A DNA stretch of 64,000 nt, from positions 1 to 64,000 of the forward strand of contig NZ_MDCR01000161.1 in NCBI RefSeq assembly GCF_001723055.1, in the 5' to 3' direction. This DNA is from Streptomyces niveus (GTDB lineage Bacteria > Actinomycetota > Actinomycetes > Streptomycetales > Streptomycetaceae). The translations under genes and the position numbers were made by a program. The notes beneath the pieces were generated by a model. The model made no database searches. It was not told where the DNA came from and was given only the letters and a program-made list of their open reading frames with translations. Below are positions 50,262-59,362 of this stretch, piece after piece (position 1 is the stretch's first letter; every line of letters starts with the position of its first letter).

Positions 50262-51908
50262 TCACCGCTCCCGCCGGGCTTGCAGGGCGATGACGGCGAT
50301 GTCGTCCCAGCGGTTCTGGACGGGCGGCAGCAGCGCCCGGATCAGGCTCAGCTGCGACACCCCCTTCCGGACCAGGGCGTCGGTCTGCTCCCGCAGGTGC
50401 CGCAGACCGTCACCGATGTCCGTGCCCGGCACCTCCACGAGTCCGTCGGTGTAGAGCACCAGGGTGTCGCCTTCCCGGATGACCGCGTGGAGGTCGTTGC
50501 GGGGGAGTGCCTCGCCGACGCACAGGGGCGGGTCCGCGGCCGTGAGGTCGTGCAGGTACCGCGACGGCGCGTCGGCCGGGATCAGCAGGGGTGGCGGGTG
50601 GCCGGCGTTGGACAGGGCGATGCGCCAGGCGTTGTCCGCCTGCCGGTGCAGGACCGCGTGCACCGCCGTGACCATCGACGGGCTGTCGAGCGCCTGCACG
50701 ATGCGGTCGAGCCGGCTCAGGGTGACCGCCGGGCTGGCGGCCGGGCCGCTGTCGTACGCGAGCCCCCGCAGGATGCTGTTGACACGCCCCATCGCGGTGG
50801 CCGCGTCCAGGTCGTGCCCCGCGATGTCGCCGATGGACAGGGCGAGCGAGTCGTCCGAGAGCCTGACGGCGTCGTACCAGTCCCCGCCGACCTCGGCGGC
50901 CGAGTCGGCCGGGTGGTAGAGCGCCGTGATGGCGAGACCGTCGACGGACGGCGGGACGGCCAGGAAGGACTGCTGGAGCACGAGGGCCATGTCGCGGATG
51001 CCCTGGAGTTCGATCGTCCGGCGCAGGGGCCCGCTCATCTGCTGGAAGACGTCCTGGAGCAGGTACACGTCCGCCTCGTCCGAGGGCGGGTTCCCCCGGC
51101 AGGTCGCCGTGGTCGCCAGCGCGACGGTCCGGCCGTCCACCACGACGGGCAGCAGGGCCACGCTCGTCGCGCCGGCCTCCCGCAGCCACCGTACGGAGAC
51201 CCTGGACAGACTGTCCTCGGGCGGCCCCCCGGGCGGGAAGGTCAGCAGCCCCGCCTCCTGGCTCCGGATGACCTCCTGTACGGCCGGCCCCAGCAGGAAG
51301 TCCGCGTCCAGCGGATGCATGGGAGGCAGCCCGGGGGCCAGCCCCACCCGCTCCGGCGACGCCGGGATGCTCTCGGCAGGCCGGAACGCGGTCTCGGCGT
51401 CGCCCGGTACGTGGAAGACGGCGACGGCGTCGGCGAGTTCGGGCACGACGGCCGCCGCGGTGGTCAGAAAGGCCTCGGACAGGTTGTGCGCGGCCGGTAC
51501 GGGCGCCATACGGGCCAGCAGCTTCTCCCGCATACGGGTGCGCCAGTGGTCCTCGGCGTCGGTGGCGGTACCGACCCACTCCAGTTCCCCGTTCCCGTCC
51601 AGGACCGGTGCGGCGATGATCTTGATGTGGCGGAAACGGTCGGGGGCTTCCTCAAGCCGTACTCGTACGATCGTGTCGAGGGGTGTCCGCTCCTGATTGG
51701 CCCTGCGCCACGCCCGCTGGAACCAGTCCCGGTCCTTCGGATGCACGGCGTCCATCCACGAGCTCTCACCGTCGGGGTGCCACAGCCTCTCCGGCATCCC
51801 GCCGTCCCTCAGGAGACTGACGACCCCGTCGGCCGACAACACCCACACGGACTGCGGCACGGCGCCCAGGAGCGCTTCGTACTGTTTGAGAAGACGCCCT
51901 TCATTCAC
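50262..51908 (-). CDS. PAS-GAF-SpoIIE (PP2C-type) serine phosphatase
   Basis: A 548-residue soluble signalling phosphatase. PAS domain at ~8-120 (PQSVWVLSADGVVSLL; WVGTATDAEDH), GAF-like region at ~140-310 and SpoIIE/PP2C phosphatase at ~325-545. Visible metal-binding residues are GGDWYDAV and IGDIAGHDLDAA, then LVLYTDGLVE and DDIAVIAL. Such proteins dephosphorylate anti-anti-sigma factors and thereby steer alternative sigma factors. No partner anti-sigma genes are adjacent. Confidence 0.92.
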   Translation of the reverse strand: MNEGRLLKQYEALLGAVPQSVWVLSADGVVSLLRDGGMPERLWHPDGESSWMDAVHPKDRDWFQRAWRRANQERTPLDTIVRVRLEEAPDRFRHIKIIAAPVLDGNGELEWVGTATDAEDHWRTRMREKLLARMAPVPAAHNLSEAFLTTAAAVVPELADAVAVFHVPGDAETAFRPAESIPASPERVGLAPGLPPMHPLDADFLLGPAVQEVIRSQEAGLLTFPPGGPPEDSLSRVSVRWLREAGATSVALLPVVVDGRTVALATTATCRGNPPSDEADVYLLQDVFQQMSGPLRRTIELQGIRDMALVLQQSFLAVPPSVDGLAITALYHPADSAAEVGGDWYDAVRLSDDSLALSIGDIAGHDLDAATAMGRVNSILRGLAYDSGPAASPAVTLSRLDRIVQALDSPSMVTAVHAVLHRQADNAWRIALSNAGHPPPLLIPADAPSRYLHDLTAADPPLCVGEALPRNDLHAVIREGDTLVLYTDGLVEVPGTDIGDGLRHLREQTDALVRKGVSQLSLIRALLPPVQNRWDDIAVIALQARRER

Positions 51909-52164
51909 CGCCCCCTCCCCGCCGCCGACCCGCCACCGGACACGGCTGCCTCCGCCACCGCCTCCTCAAAGCCCGGTAGCCCCGGCTCGGCACCGAACAT
52001 CAGAGGATCATCGCCTCTCATGCTCCGATCATCCCCCGCATCCGGAACAACAGCACGCCCTGACCCTTCGCCCACCTGCCCATACCCGGCTACGGGCGAT
52101 CGGGCTGACGAGCAAGGGCAGGGTCGGCGATCCGGTGCGGCGCGTGCCGGCCGGGCGGGATGGA

Positions 52165-52998
52165 TCAGCGCAGGCCGGCGAAGAGGTCGTTCTCAGGCAG
52201 GGCCGCTCCGGTGGCGTCCTTGACGCGTACGAACGTCTCCATGCCCATCCACTCGCCGAACTTCTCCTTGCCCATCTTGAGGAAGAAGATGTTCTCGCCC
52301 TGACTGGCGTGCGCGGCCAGCGCGTCGAACTTCTGGCCGCTGAACGCGGTGGTGTCCACCCATGTGGTGATCTCGTCGTCCGGGAGGCCGATCTCCGCCA
52401 TCGCGGCGGTCTCGGCGGGATCCGGCTCCGGCATGTCCTCCTGGAACTCGCGCATGGTCTCCCAGAATCGCTGCATCAGCGAGCGGGGCATCGTCGTCCA
52501 GTACACCTTGGGTGTCAGCTCGGTCATCTCCAGCGCCGCCATCGTGATGCGGTTGGCCTGGATGTGGTCGGGGTGGCCGTAGAAGCCGTTCTCGTCGTAG
52601 GTGACGACGACGTCGGGCCGGTAGTGCCGCATGAGTTCCGCGAGCCGGGCCGCGCCTTGCTCCACGGGGGTCTGCCAGAAGGATCCGGGGGCGTCGTTGC
52701 TGGGCCAGCCCGCCATCCCGGAGTCGGCGTAGTCCAGCATCTCCAGATCACTGATCTTCAGGACGTCACGGCTCGCCTCGAGTTCCTGACGGCGCATCGA
52801 GGCGACGGCCGCCGGATCGTGCCCGGGTTCGCCCGGCTTGACCCCTCCCGGCCCGTCACCGCAACCGCCGTCGGTACAGGTCACGAGAACGGTGCGGATG
52901 CCCTCCGCCGCGTACCGCGCGAGGATCCCTCCGGTTCCGGTGGCCTCGTCGTCGGGGTGGGCGTGTACTGCCATGAGCGTCAAGGGCCGGTCAGTCAT
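52165..52998 (-). CDS. PIG-L family deacetylase (mycothiol conjugate amidase Mca-like)
   Basis: A 277-residue LmbE/PIG-L zinc hydrolase. Metal ligands: HAHPDDEATGTGG (His-Pro-Asp-Asp-Glu at residues 13-18) and FYGHPDHIQAN (His pair near 139). TCTDGGCGDGPGG fits the MshB/Mca branch of mycothiol hydrolases. It removes N-acyl groups from GlcNAc-type substrates; Mca cleaves mycothiol S-conjugates for detoxification. The true mca or mshB genes may be elsewhere, so it could be a paralogue. Confidence 0.85.
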   Translation of the reverse strand: MTDRPLTLMAVHAHPDDEATGTGGILARYAAEGIRTVLVTCTDGGCGDGPGGVKPGEPGHDPAAVASMRRQELEASRDVLKISDLEMLDYADSGMAGWPSNDAPGSFWQTPVEQGAARLAELMRHYRPDVVVTYDENGFYGHPDHIQANRITMAALEMTELTPKVYWTTMPRSLMQRFWETMREFQEDMPEPDPAETAAMAEIGLPDDEITTWVDTTAFSGQKFDALAAHASQGENIFFLKMGKEKFGEWMGMETFVRVKDATGAALPENDLFAGLR

Positions 52999-53343
52999 GA
53001 AACAAGTCCTCCTGCGGAAATACGTCTTGGTCCGAGTACGCGGCGCCGTACCGCGCTCCGGTGGTGGGGGCGCCCTCGTAGTCTCCGTGTTTCCCCGCCC
53101 GCGCCACGCCGGTCCCTCGCTCGATGCAACCGTGCGCGCCGGACCGGTTGTTCCCGGCGCGGCCGCCCGGCCTTCACTCCGACGGCGCCGGCGGCCTGAC
53201 TCGAACAGCCGCGCGGCTCACGCAACCGGCTCTTTCCGGCGTGCGCCGGGCCGCATGGTTCGTTTGTGTAATGACTAGCAACTCTCTGTAACCGTTGATG
53301 AGGTCGCAGGACGGCCGCACGACGCCCCCAAGATAGGACTCTG
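52999..53343. other. 345-bp intergenic region
   Basis: The gap between divergent PIG-L and secreted-propeller genes is GC-rich with one AT-rich patch (TTTGTGTAATGACTAGC, about 53263-53279), probably the promoter of the downstream secreted gene. No RNA, repeat or operator is recognised. Confidence 0.4.
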
Positions 53344-54480
53344 ATGAGGCTTGATTTCGGATCGCGTCTCGCCGCGGTGGCCATCACCGCGCTGACAGCG
53401 GTCGTGACGGTGGGCCAGACGGCATCGGCCGCGCCGGCGGGCGGGGACGGGAAGTCGTTCCTCGGGCCGCTGCACAAGGTCTCCACCATCGCGTCGACGG
53501 TTCCGGCGAACGGTGACGTGAACCCGTACGGCACCGCCCTGGTCGACAAGAGCACCGGTCAGCTGCGCCGCGGCGACGTGCTGGTCAGCAACTTCAACAA
53601 CGCCGCGAACCTACAGGGCACGGGAACCACGCTCGTGCGGATCAGCCCCAAGGGCGAGACCAGACTGTTCGCCCAGATCAACCCGAAGAAGCTGCCGGGC
53701 CCGTGCCCGGGCGGCGTGGGACTGACGACCGCGCTGTCCATCCTGCCGGGCGGCTGGGTGGTGGTGGGGAGCCTGCCCACGGCCGACGGCACGTCCGCCA
53801 CGGCGAAGGCCGGGTGCCTGATCGTGCTGGACAAGCACGGCAAGGTCCGCGAGACCATCAGCGGCAAGGGGATCAACGGTCCCTGGGACATGACCGCGAA
53901 GAGCCACGGCGACAAGACCGAGCTGTTCGTCACCAACGTGCTCAACGGTACGGTCGCGGGCGGCGGCGACGTCGTACGCCGGGGCACCGTGCTGCGCATC
54001 ACCCTGCACCGCCACGACGACCGGCCGCCGACCCGTGTGGCCACGACCGTGATCGGTTCGGGCTTCGCGCAGAAGACCGACCCGGCGGCCCTCGTGATCG
54101 GCCCGACGGGCGTCGGCCTGCGGGACGGGACGCTCTACGTGGCGGACACCGAGAACAACCGCGTCACCGCGATCCCGGACGCCCTGAAGCGCGACAACAG
54201 CGCCGGTCCGGGCCGAGTGGTCACCACCAACGAGCACCTCAACGGCCCGCTCGGGTTGGCCATCGCGCCGAACGGCCACATCCTCACCGTCAACGCCGGT
54301 GACGGCAACATCGTCGAGACCACCCCGCGCGGCCACCAGGTGGCGGTACGCACGCTCGACAGCAGCGGCACGCCGCCGGGAGCGGGTGCGCTGTTCGGTC
54401 TCGCGGTCGCCGAGAACCCCGACCGCGTCTACTTCGTCGACGACGCGACCAACACCCTGAACCTGCTCAGCCGCCACTGA
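53344..54480 (+). CDS. secreted beta-propeller protein (NHL/SMP-30-like)
   Basis: A 378-residue exported protein. Signal peptide to about residue 30 (AVVTVGQTASAAPA). The mature part has repeating strands with NHL/SMP-30-like segments: DVLVSNFNNAANLQ, TLYVADTENNRVTAI, GLAIAPNGHILTVN and FGLAVAENPDRVYFVDDATN. It looks like a six-bladed propeller with no obvious catalytic triad. A terminator follows within 5 bp of the stop. Confidence 0.75.
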   Translation: MRLDFGSRLAAVAITALTAVVTVGQTASAAPAGGDGKSFLGPLHKVSTIASTVPANGDVNPYGTALVDKSTGQLRRGDVLVSNFNNAANLQGTGTTLVRISPKGETRLFAQINPKKLPGPCPGGVGLTTALSILPGGWVVVGSLPTADGTSATAKAGCLIVLDKHGKVRETISGKGINGPWDMTAKSHGDKTELFVTNVLNGTVAGGGDVVRRGTVLRITLHRHDDRPPTRVATTVIGSGFAQKTDPAALVIGPTGVGLRDGTLYVADTENNRVTAIPDALKRDNSAGPGRVVTTNEHLNGPLGLAIAPNGHILTVNAGDGNIVETTPRGHQVAVRTLDSSGTPPGAGALFGLAVAENPDRVYFVDDATNTLNLLSRH

Positions 54481-54484
54481 ACCG

Positions 54485-54511
54485 AAGGCCCAAGTCGCCG
54501 ACTTGGGCCTT
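54485..54511 (+). terminator. terminator hairpin, part of a repeat shared with the tRNA fragment at 60.3 kb
   Basis: AAGGCCCAAGTC and GACTTGGGCCTT form a perfect 12-bp stem with a 3-nt loop. The same hairpin and the next 20 bases recur at 60289, next to the tRNA-Gly scar. Confidence 0.85.
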
Positions 54512-54530
54512 CGTCGTGGAGCGGGTGACG
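54486..54530 (+). repeat. 45-bp repeat copy 1 (terminator plus tRNA-Gly 3' end)
   Basis: Matches 60289-60333 at 44 of 45 positions. After the hairpin it contains CGTGGAGCGGGTGACG, the reverse complement of the last bases of tRNA-Gly(CCC). Beyond 54530 the two copies diverge. Confidence 0.85.
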
Positions 54531-54539
54531 CCGATCGGG

Positions 54540-56084
54540 TCAGCCGGTGAGGGTGCAGCTCCGGCGGGACAGGTCCAGCTTCGACCCCTTGGCCAGACAC
54601 CCCGCGATCATGTGAACCTGCTGGCCGTAGCCACGGCCCTGCACGGAGGTGACTTTCCCGTCCCGGTCCACTTCGCAGGGGTTGTTGTCGGTGCACTGCT
54701 CGCCCGCGTCATTGCGGGTGTTGTGGATTCCCACGACCGTGGTGCTGCCAGGGGCCAGCAGCGCCGAGCCGGAATCACCGTGCCAGGGGGCGCAGTCCTC
54801 GCCGGCGGTGTAGCGGATCGAGTTGTTCATCCGGTAGCCGCCCTCCAGCAGGTGCGGGACCACGGCTTCGGCGGTGCATTGGTGGCGGCTGCCGACGGAC
54901 GCCACGGTCAGTGGGTCACCCGCGCGCACGGGGGCGGTGGCGAGCTGGAAGATCTTCGCGCCTTCGCCCTTCAACCGCGCGTAGGACTTGTCCAGGCGGT
55001 AGAGCGCGATGTCGGTGCCGGTCATGGTCGCGTAGACCAGCCGGTTCGCACGGGCGGTGGTCTGGACGTAGCCCTGACGGTCGGCGATCGGTACCTTGCG
55101 GTCGGCCGGCTGGTCCACCAGCGCGGCTCCGGGCGCGGGCCACTGCCCTTGCACACAGTGCCCGTTGGTCAGCAACAGCGCCGGGTCTTGCGGCCTGGAG
55201 GTGGGGGTACGGACCACCGAGCCCGCACAGCCGCTCAGGTCCACCGAGCCTTCCACGTCCGGGATCTGATCATCGGGGGGCACGTCGGTGCCCGAGATGA
55301 TGCCGTTGATCCAGTCGCGGTGCCGGGTGACATCGGTGTACAGCGTCTTGCCGCTCTCGTCGGGGCCACTGACCACACCGGCCACGGCCCACCGGTCGCC
55401 GTCGCGGACCAGAGCGGGCCCACCGGAGTCCATGTTCGACGCGGCGACGCTGCCGTCGGGGCTGCCGATGCACAACTCCCCGCCGGGCACGGCCGACGGA
55501 CACGTCGAGACCGGCTGCACCACGGTGTCGGCCTCCCGCAGCCGCCTGGGGAAACACGCCGCGTTGCCGGTGTCGTCGCAGGTCATGCCCCAGCCCATGA
55601 TGCGGACGGGCGAACTGTCCGGCGGGGTGGTCGAGGCGATCCGTACGGGATCGGCCTCGACGGGGGTCCGCAGGTGCATCAACGCGAGATCGCGGCCCCA
55701 GAACCCCCCCTCGTCGTGACTGGTCGCCAGCCGGTAGTAGTGGTCGACCTCGGCGACCTCGCCCCCGGCATTGGTGTCCAGCGACCCGACCCGTACCTTC
55801 CAGTCACGCGGAACCCCCGCCTTCGCCCCGGTCGGGTTCCTGCCGGCGCAGTGACTGGCGGTCAACACCCACTGCGGCGCGAGAACCGCCACCCCGCACC
55901 CGTGCTTGTCCGGGTGGGACGAGGCTGGGTAGGACGGCTGGAACGAGCCCATGAACGAGTAGGCCCGGGTGGACTCGGTGCCCCCCACGACGGCCTGCGC
56001 CGGTTGGAGACCGACGAGGGTCGCGACGAGCGCGCCCCCCGCAGTCAGGGCGGCGGCCGCCCTCCGGCCTATCGACAGGTGCAT
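54540..56084 (-). CDS. secreted protein with two tandem trypsin-like (S1) protease domains
   Basis: A 514-residue exported protein. Signal peptide to about residue 30 (LVGLQPAQA), then a chymotrypsin-fold domain starting VVGG: His in TASHCAG, Asp in GRDLALMHL, Ser in NMDSGGPAL. A second, shorter protease domain starts near residue 285: His in TNGHCVQ, Asp in GTDIALYRL, Ser in WHGDSGSAL. Both triads look complete. The VVGG start implies cleavage activation of domain 1. The ATG at 56084 follows AAAGGGAG. Such double domains are rare compared with single trypsin-like proteases. Confidence 0.85.
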   Translation of the reverse strand: MHLSIGRRAAAALTAGGALVATLVGLQPAQAVVGGTESTRAYSFMGSFQPSYPASSHPDKHGCGVAVLAPQWVLTASHCAGRNPTGAKAGVPRDWKVRVGSLDTNAGGEVAEVDHYYRLATSHDEGGFWGRDLALMHLRTPVEADPVRIASTTPPDSSPVRIMGWGMTCDDTGNAACFPRRLREADTVVQPVSTCPSAVPGGELCIGSPDGSVAASNMDSGGPALVRDGDRWAVAGVVSGPDESGKTLYTDVTRHRDWINGIISGTDVPPDDQIPDVEGSVDLSGCAGSVVRTPTSRPQDPALLLTNGHCVQGQWPAPGAALVDQPADRKVPIADRQGYVQTTARANRLVYATMTGTDIALYRLDKSYARLKGEGAKIFQLATAPVRAGDPLTVASVGSRHQCTAEAVVPHLLEGGYRMNNSIRYTAGEDCAPWHGDSGSALLAPGSTTVVGIHNTRNDAGEQCTDNNPCEVDRDGKVTSVQGRGYGQQVHMIAGCLAKGSKLDLSRRSCTLTG

Positions 56085-56528
56085 GAGTGACTCCCTTTCA
56101 TCCGCCGCCGGACCGCTCCGACAGGCTGGTACGGAACGGAACACACAGCACTCGGCTGCCCCCTCCGCCCTCGCACGAGCCTGACCCCGGCGGCCCACCG
56201 GCAGGTCTCTCCCACGTATCGGGAGCGGCGCGGCAGCCACTCGGTTGTGTATCAGCGCGTCCGGACGGGCCGGATCAGGCCCGGACAGCGAAAACCCCAG
56301 GCCGTTGACCCGGGTTCTTCGTCGAGCCTCAGCTGACCGCTGTTCACCGTCCTGACTGGCACGTAAGCCACCCAGGTACCCGGCCGGGCCGCCGGACGGC
56401 CGGCGCGAGGCCCGCGCTGGTAAGGCCCGCGCTGGTAGGGTTTGGGGCACGCTTGCAGAGATCCTGGGCCCGTGCCGGACAAGGTACGGGCCCAGGTCCG
56501 TTCAGGGCGCCGAAACGAGGAACCCCCA
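56085..56528. other. 444-bp intergenic region
   Basis: The divergent gap between the double protease and the helicase holds a weak terminator-like inverted repeat near 56292-56320 and a perfect 15-bp tandem duplication at 56408. GAGGA at 56516 is the ribosome site for the helicase. No other feature is seen. Confidence 0.4.
56408..56437 (+). repeat. perfect 15-bp tandem duplication
   Basis: AGGCCCGCGCTGGTA occurs twice head to tail about 90 bp before the helicase start, in what is probably its 5' leader. Confidence 0.85.
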
Positions 56529-57947
56529 ATGAAGGCGAAGCAGTCGCCCTCCGGTCGATCCGGACCCGGCAGGTCCGACCGGGGGAGCGCCCCGCGGGGC
56601 GAGCTCTCGGTGCCGGGGACAGTGACGCCCGGCCTCCCACCGGCCGACTCCTTCGCGGAGCTGGAACTGCCGGTCGAGCTGATAGGGGTGCTGGCGGGGC
56701 TCGGGATACGGGAGCCGTTCCCGATCCAGGCGGCCACCCTGCCGAGCGCGCTGGCCGGCCGGGATGTCCTCGGCCGCGCGCGGACCGGCTCGGGAAAGAC
56801 CCTCGCCTTCGGGCTCGCGCTCCTCGCACGTACGGCGGGCCGGCGCGCCGAACCGAAGCGCCCTCTCGCGCTGGTCCTGGTGCCGACCAGGGAACTCGCG
56901 CAGCAGGTGAGCGAGGCACTGGCCCCCTACGCGGAGGCGCTCGGGCTGCGCTCGGCGACTGTCGTCGGCGGGCTGTCGATCGGCCGGCAGGTGGCGGCGC
57001 TCCGGGCGGGCGCCGAGGTCGTGGTGGCGACGCCGGGACGGCTGGCCGATCTCGTCGCCCGGCGGGACTGTCACCTGGACCGGGTACGGATCGCGGTGCT
57101 GGACGAGGCGGACCAGATGTGCGACATGGGTTTCCTGCCGCAGGTCTCCGAGGCCCTGGACCGGACGCCCCCCGGCGGCCAGCGGATGCTGTTCTCCGCG
57201 ACGCTCGACCGCAACGTCGATCAGCTGGTCAGGCAATATCTGAGTGAGCCGGTGTTCGCCGCGGTCGATCGGGCGGAGGGCTCGGTCGCGACGATGGAGC
57301 ACCACGTACTGAACGTCCATCCCGCCGACAAGTACGAGACGGCCACCGAGATCGCGGCTCGGGACGGGCGGGTGCTGATGTTCCTGGACACCAAGCACGG
57401 TGTGGACCAGTTCACCCGCCACTTGCGGAGCAGCGGCATAAAGGCGGGCGCTCTGCACAGCGGGAAGTCGCAGCCGCAGCGCACGCACACGCTGGCGCAG
57501 TTCAAGGACGGCGGGATCACGGTGCTGGTGGCGACCAACGTCGCTGCCCGTGGCATCGACGTCGAGCACCTGGACCTCGTCGTCAACGTGGATCCGCCCT
57601 CCGACCCCAAGGACTACCTCCACCGCGGCGGGCGCACCGCGCGTGCCGGGGAGTCCGGCAGCGTGGTCACGCTGGTCACGCCCGGCCAGCGCCGGGACGT
57701 GAACCGGATGATGTCGGATGCCGGGATCCGGCCCACGATCGCTCAGGTTCGCTCCGGCGAGGAGAGGCTGACCAGCATCACAGGCGCGAAGCGCCCGCCG
57801 GTGCAGGACGGGTCGAAGACCGGCAACGCGGCGTTCCGGGGTCTGGGTACCCGCGCGGGCCGCCCGCCGAAGGAATCCCGCAAGGCCGCGGAGGCGCGCA
57901 CGATGGCGGAGGCCCGCAAGGCCGCCCGAGCGCGCAGGGCCCGCTGA
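56529..57947 (+). CDS. DEAD-box RNA helicase
   Basis: A 472-residue helicase with all motifs: Q motif FPIQAATLP, I ARTGSGKT, Ia PTRELAQQ, Ib TPGR, II DEAD (VLDEADQM), III SAT, IV FLDTKHG, V ATNVAARGIDV, VI HRGGRTARAG. N- and C-terminal tails are basic and low-complexity (Arg/Lys/Ala-rich), as in cold-inducible RhlE/DeaD types. The ATG at 56529 follows GAGGA. The thioredoxin-fold gene lies 58 bp downstream. Confidence 0.92.
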   Translation: MKAKQSPSGRSGPGRSDRGSAPRGELSVPGTVTPGLPPADSFAELELPVELIGVLAGLGIREPFPIQAATLPSALAGRDVLGRARTGSGKTLAFGLALLARTAGRRAEPKRPLALVLVPTRELAQQVSEALAPYAEALGLRSATVVGGLSIGRQVAALRAGAEVVVATPGRLADLVARRDCHLDRVRIAVLDEADQMCDMGFLPQVSEALDRTPPGGQRMLFSATLDRNVDQLVRQYLSEPVFAAVDRAEGSVATMEHHVLNVHPADKYETATEIAARDGRVLMFLDTKHGVDQFTRHLRSSGIKAGALHSGKSQPQRTHTLAQFKDGGITVLVATNVAARGIDVEHLDLVVNVDPPSDPKDYLHRGGRTARAGESGSVVTLVTPGQRRDVNRMMSDAGIRPTIAQVRSGEERLTSITGAKRPPVQDGSKTGNAAFRGLGTRAGRPPKESRKAAEARTMAEARKAARARRAR

Positions 57948-58005
57948 CGGGAGACACAAGGAGGCACGTACTGCCTCGCATCGAGTGGAGCGTCAAGGAG
58001 TGCCG

Positions 58006-58344
58006 ATGGCGAACAGGGTCCAACGGCCCCATGAGGAAGCTGAGTTCGAGTTCATCCTGGCGAGGGCGGACGTGCCGGTGCTCGCGTACTTCTACGGGGT
58101 GTGGCCCAAGGCCGCGGCGGCATGCAAGGAAATGGAGCCCCTGGTGCGGGAGGCGGCCGACGTCCACCAGGGCCGACTGATCGTCGTACGGGCCGACATC
58201 GCCCGGTGCCCCGGCCCCGTACAGCGCTACGGCGTCACCGGCGCGCCCTCCTTCGTGCTGATCGATCGGGGCGAGGTGCTGGCGACCGCGAGCGGTCCGA
58301 TGTCCGGGACAGCGCTCGGGGAGTTCCTGGCCGCCCACCTGTGA
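58006..58344 (+). CDS. thioredoxin-fold protein lacking the CxxC motif
   Basis: A 112-residue thioredoxin domain: VPVLAYFYGVWPKAAAACKE where thioredoxin has FWAxWCGPC, then RADIARCPGPVQRYGVTGAP (the cis-Pro loop VTGAPSFVLI) and a helical C-terminus. The redox pair is absent (WPKA instead of WCGP), so disulfide exchange is unlikely; a binding or chaperone role is more likely. AAGGAG precedes the ATG. Same strand as the helicase. Confidence 0.75.
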   Translation: MANRVQRPHEEAEFEFILARADVPVLAYFYGVWPKAAAACKEMEPLVREAADVHQGRLIVVRADIARCPGPVQRYGVTGAPSFVLIDRGEVLATASGPMSGTALGEFLAAHL

Positions 58345-58521
58345 GCCGGCCGCATCCCGGCCAGGGCACCATCGTCACCCGGCCGGCCGGCCCTCGGAGA
58401 AGGCGGGCCCTGTAGAGGCTTGAAGACGCGGCCCGCGTCTCCGGCGGTCAGCATCGGCTCGTCAGCCAAGGTAGCCACAGCGCCCACCGTGAAAGGTCCG
58501 GCAGATGAGGGAAGCCCTGGG

Positions 58522-59157
58522 TTACGAGCCGGTGAGTGCCGACATCACCGTTGGCCCGCTACGGGCAGCGCGAACGGGCTCCATCTCCGTCAGTTCCTTC
58601 ACGCGTACGGTCGCGTCGACGATGAAGGGGTTGAACAGTTCCCGGATACACAGAAGCGGCCGGCCGTCACTGTCGAGGGTGTAGGTCTTGACCGCACACG
58701 GGGTGCCGTCCGGCCAGGTGGCCCGGCCGACGTGCACGATGCGCCTGCGCAGGACCACTTCGGCTTCGGCGAGCGCGAATCCGACCGGTTGCGAGCGGTC
58801 GGTGACCGCCTTGTCGACGCGCGGGTCCACTCCTGAGCGGGCCGCGACCGTGTTCTCCGACACGGTCTGCCCCGTGACCGTCAGAAGGCGGGAGCGGCGC
58901 AGGAGGCACTTGTCGCGGATGTCGGGGCGCAGGGCTTCGCCGATGCCGGGCGGAAGGACGGCCGGCCCGACGGTCCGTACGCCGTCCGCCCGCGCCAGCA
59001 GGGGGCCGTGAACGAGCGCCTGCAGAAGAGGGGTGGTCAAGCCGTCACCGCTCAGCAGCATGCGTGTTGCCGCGGAGGAGAAGACCATCGCGGCAGGATT
59101 CAGGCCGCGCGGCGCCGACTCGGATCCAGGCTGGAGAGTGGGGGAAGGCACGAACAT
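58522..59157 (-). CDS. chorismate-lyase-like (DUF98/UTRA-fold) protein
   Basis: A 211-residue protein. RMLLSGDGLTTPLLQALVHG near residue 35 and then CLLRRSRLLTVTGQTVSENT and VLRRRIVHVGRATWP resemble DUF98/chorismate pyruvate-lyase (UbiC-like) proteins. That reading is by pattern only. The family produces 4-hydroxybenzoate from chorismate or, in regulators, binds effectors. No DNA-binding domain is present. The ATG at 59157 is chosen over TTG 59175. Divergent from the methyltransferase at 59363. Confidence 0.45.
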   Translation of the reverse strand: MFVPSPTLQPGSESAPRGLNPAAMVFSSAATRMLLSGDGLTTPLLQALVHGPLLARADGVRTVGPAVLPPGIGEALRPDIRDKCLLRRSRLLTVTGQTVSENTVAARSGVDPRVDKAVTDRSQPVGFALAEAEVVLRRRIVHVGRATWPDGTPCAVKTYTLDSDGRPLLCIRELFNPFIVDATVRVKELTEMEPVRAARSGPTVMSALTGS

Positions 59158-59298
59158 CCTCGGTCTGGTCGACAACGGAAATCGGAACGCCGACCGCCCG
59201 GTCCGCGCCCACTCGGAAGTGCCCGCGACAGAAGGGGGCGTGGACCTTTTCCCGCAGGCGCGCTTGCCAGAGCGCTCACCGCCAGGATACTGCTATCC

Positions 59299-59314
59299 GT
59301 GACGGATCAGTCAC
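59299..59314. promoter_or_regulatory. short inverted repeat in divergent promoter
   Basis: GTGAC-GGATCA-GTCAC is a perfect 5-bp-arm inverted repeat in the 205-bp gap between the chorismate-lyase-like and methyltransferase genes, about 50 bp before the latter. Regulator unknown. Confidence 0.4.
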
Positions 59315-59362
59315 TATGTGTTGTGTACGGCGATGGTCGTGCGAGGCGAATCGAGGAACCAC

